Assembly (NCBI GenBank): GCA_016876055.1 | Contig: VHDM01000066.1 | Span: forward strand, 1-5,750 | Direction of reading: 5' to 3' | DNA length: 5,750 nt | DNA from: Verrucomicrobiota bacterium | GTDB lineage: Bacteria; Verrucomicrobiota; Verrucomicrobiia; Methylacidiphilales; Verrucolacustridaceae | Notes under the pieces: model-generated | Seen by the model: only the letters and a program-made list of their open reading frames with translations | What the model was told of the DNA's origin: nothing | Database searches by the model: none | Program-made: the position numbers and the translations under genes | Shown: piece after piece, positions 5,549-5,750 of the stretch | How the letters are laid out: the number at the start of each line of letters is the position of its first letter | Position numbering within the stretch: position 1 is the stretch's first letter

Positions 5549-5551
5549 AAA

Positions 5552-5683
5552 ATGAAAATATTATTGATGGTACTGGCTCTGACGGCGGGAGTGCTGATGG
5601 CGACGGATTGTTGCAACAACTGTCCCTGCAAGCCCTGCTTGGGCCAGGGCTGCACGGAATGCCGCTGCCCTTGCAGCCGCTAA
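5552..5683 (+). CDS. Exported metallothionein-like mini-protein, 9 Cys
   Basis: A 43-residue pre-peptide. Residues 1-17 (MKILLMVLALTAGVLMA) are a compact signal peptide; the predicted mature part of 26 residues starts TDCC and contains nine cysteines (20, 21, 24, 26, 29, 34, 37, 39, 41), in CC, CxxC and CxC spacings, with no aromatic or His residues. That density matches metallothionein-like chelation of soft metals (Cu, Zn, Cd), but no known family signature was recognised. A signal peptide is unusual for metallothioneins, which are normally cytosolic. A disulphide-rich secreted peptide is the main alternative. The start is fixed by a strong GGAGGAG; a TTG at 5483 in the same frame would bury the signal peptide. 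It lies 65 bases after another Cys-rich exported protein and before a strong hairpin, and is probably cotranscribed with it. Confidence 0.7.
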   Translation: MKILLMVLALTAGVLMATDCCNNCPCKPCLGQGCTECRCPCSR

Positions 5684-5710
5684 GCGTCAGAGCTGAATGA
5701 TGAATGGGCG

Positions 5711-5749
5711 TGGCGCGGATCCGAAAGGGTCCGCGCCATGATCCGTTTT
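5711..5749 (+). terminator. Strong hairpin closing the cysteine-rich gene pair
   Basis: TGGCGCGGATCC-GAAA-GGGTCCGCGCCA forms a 12-bp stem (one T-G wobble) capped by a stable GNRA-type GAAA loop. TTTT appears at 5746-5749, seven bases after the stem. The stem lies 27 bases past the stop of the small peptide gene. The T-run is displaced, so it may also serve as a 3' stability structure. Confidence 0.6.
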
Positions 5750-5750
5750 G

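Noticed and set aside
5697..5741. Tiny plus-strand frame starting ATGATG inside the final hairpin region
   Set aside because: Only 14 codons, running through a strong stem-loop, without a ribosome binding site.

Overview
The window is a compact, G+C-rich (about 60% by eye) bacterial chromosome segment. It has six housekeeping-type genes on the minus strand (positions 1-4501) and three small genes for predicted exported proteins on the plus strand (4582-5683). No rRNA, tRNA, CRISPR array, transposase or phage gene was seen. The mix of a separate ruvC-ruvA pair, a class I-beta aspartate/prephenate aminotransferase, a YugP-type zinc peptidase and GC-rich intergenic palindromes would fit a Verrucomicrobiota or PVC-type bacterium. 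That is an inference from protein flavour, and the phylum is not proven by anything in the window.

Minus strand, in transcription order. ruvC (4501-4004) and ruvA (4002-3406) are one base apart and encode the Holliday-junction resolvase and the junction-binding subunit of the RuvAB branch-migration motor; ruvB is not present here. A 180-base gap with two strong palindromes follows, then a complete PLP aminotransferase (3225-2062) with a hairpin terminator almost touching its stop codon. Next come a membrane-anchored HExxH zinc peptidase of the YugP family (1983-1285), an exported helical-repeat (TPR-like) protein (1155-505, TTG start) and hypoxanthine phosphoribosyltransferase (hpt). hpt starts at a GTG overlapping the preceding stop codon and runs off the left edge only a few residues short of its end.

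Plus strand. A gene for an unrecognised exported 153-residue protein diverges from ruvC across 80 bases that contain a 14-bp palindrome over a candidate -35 box. Downstream lies a pair of short genes. The first encodes a 98-residue protein with a hydrophobic N-terminus and a cysteine cluster. The second encodes a 43-residue pre-peptide whose predicted mature part of about 26 residues has nine cysteines, like an exported miniature metallothionein. A perfect palindrome separates the two, and a 12-bp hairpin with a GAAA loop closes the set at the right edge.

The most interesting parts are the exported cysteine-rich gene pair and a recurring promoter layout (TTGxxx, 16-17 bp, TAnnnT, then 6-7 bp to the start codon). 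That layout would make the transcripts of at least two genes, perhaps three, leaderless or nearly so. Everything else is ordinary core metabolism and DNA repair.
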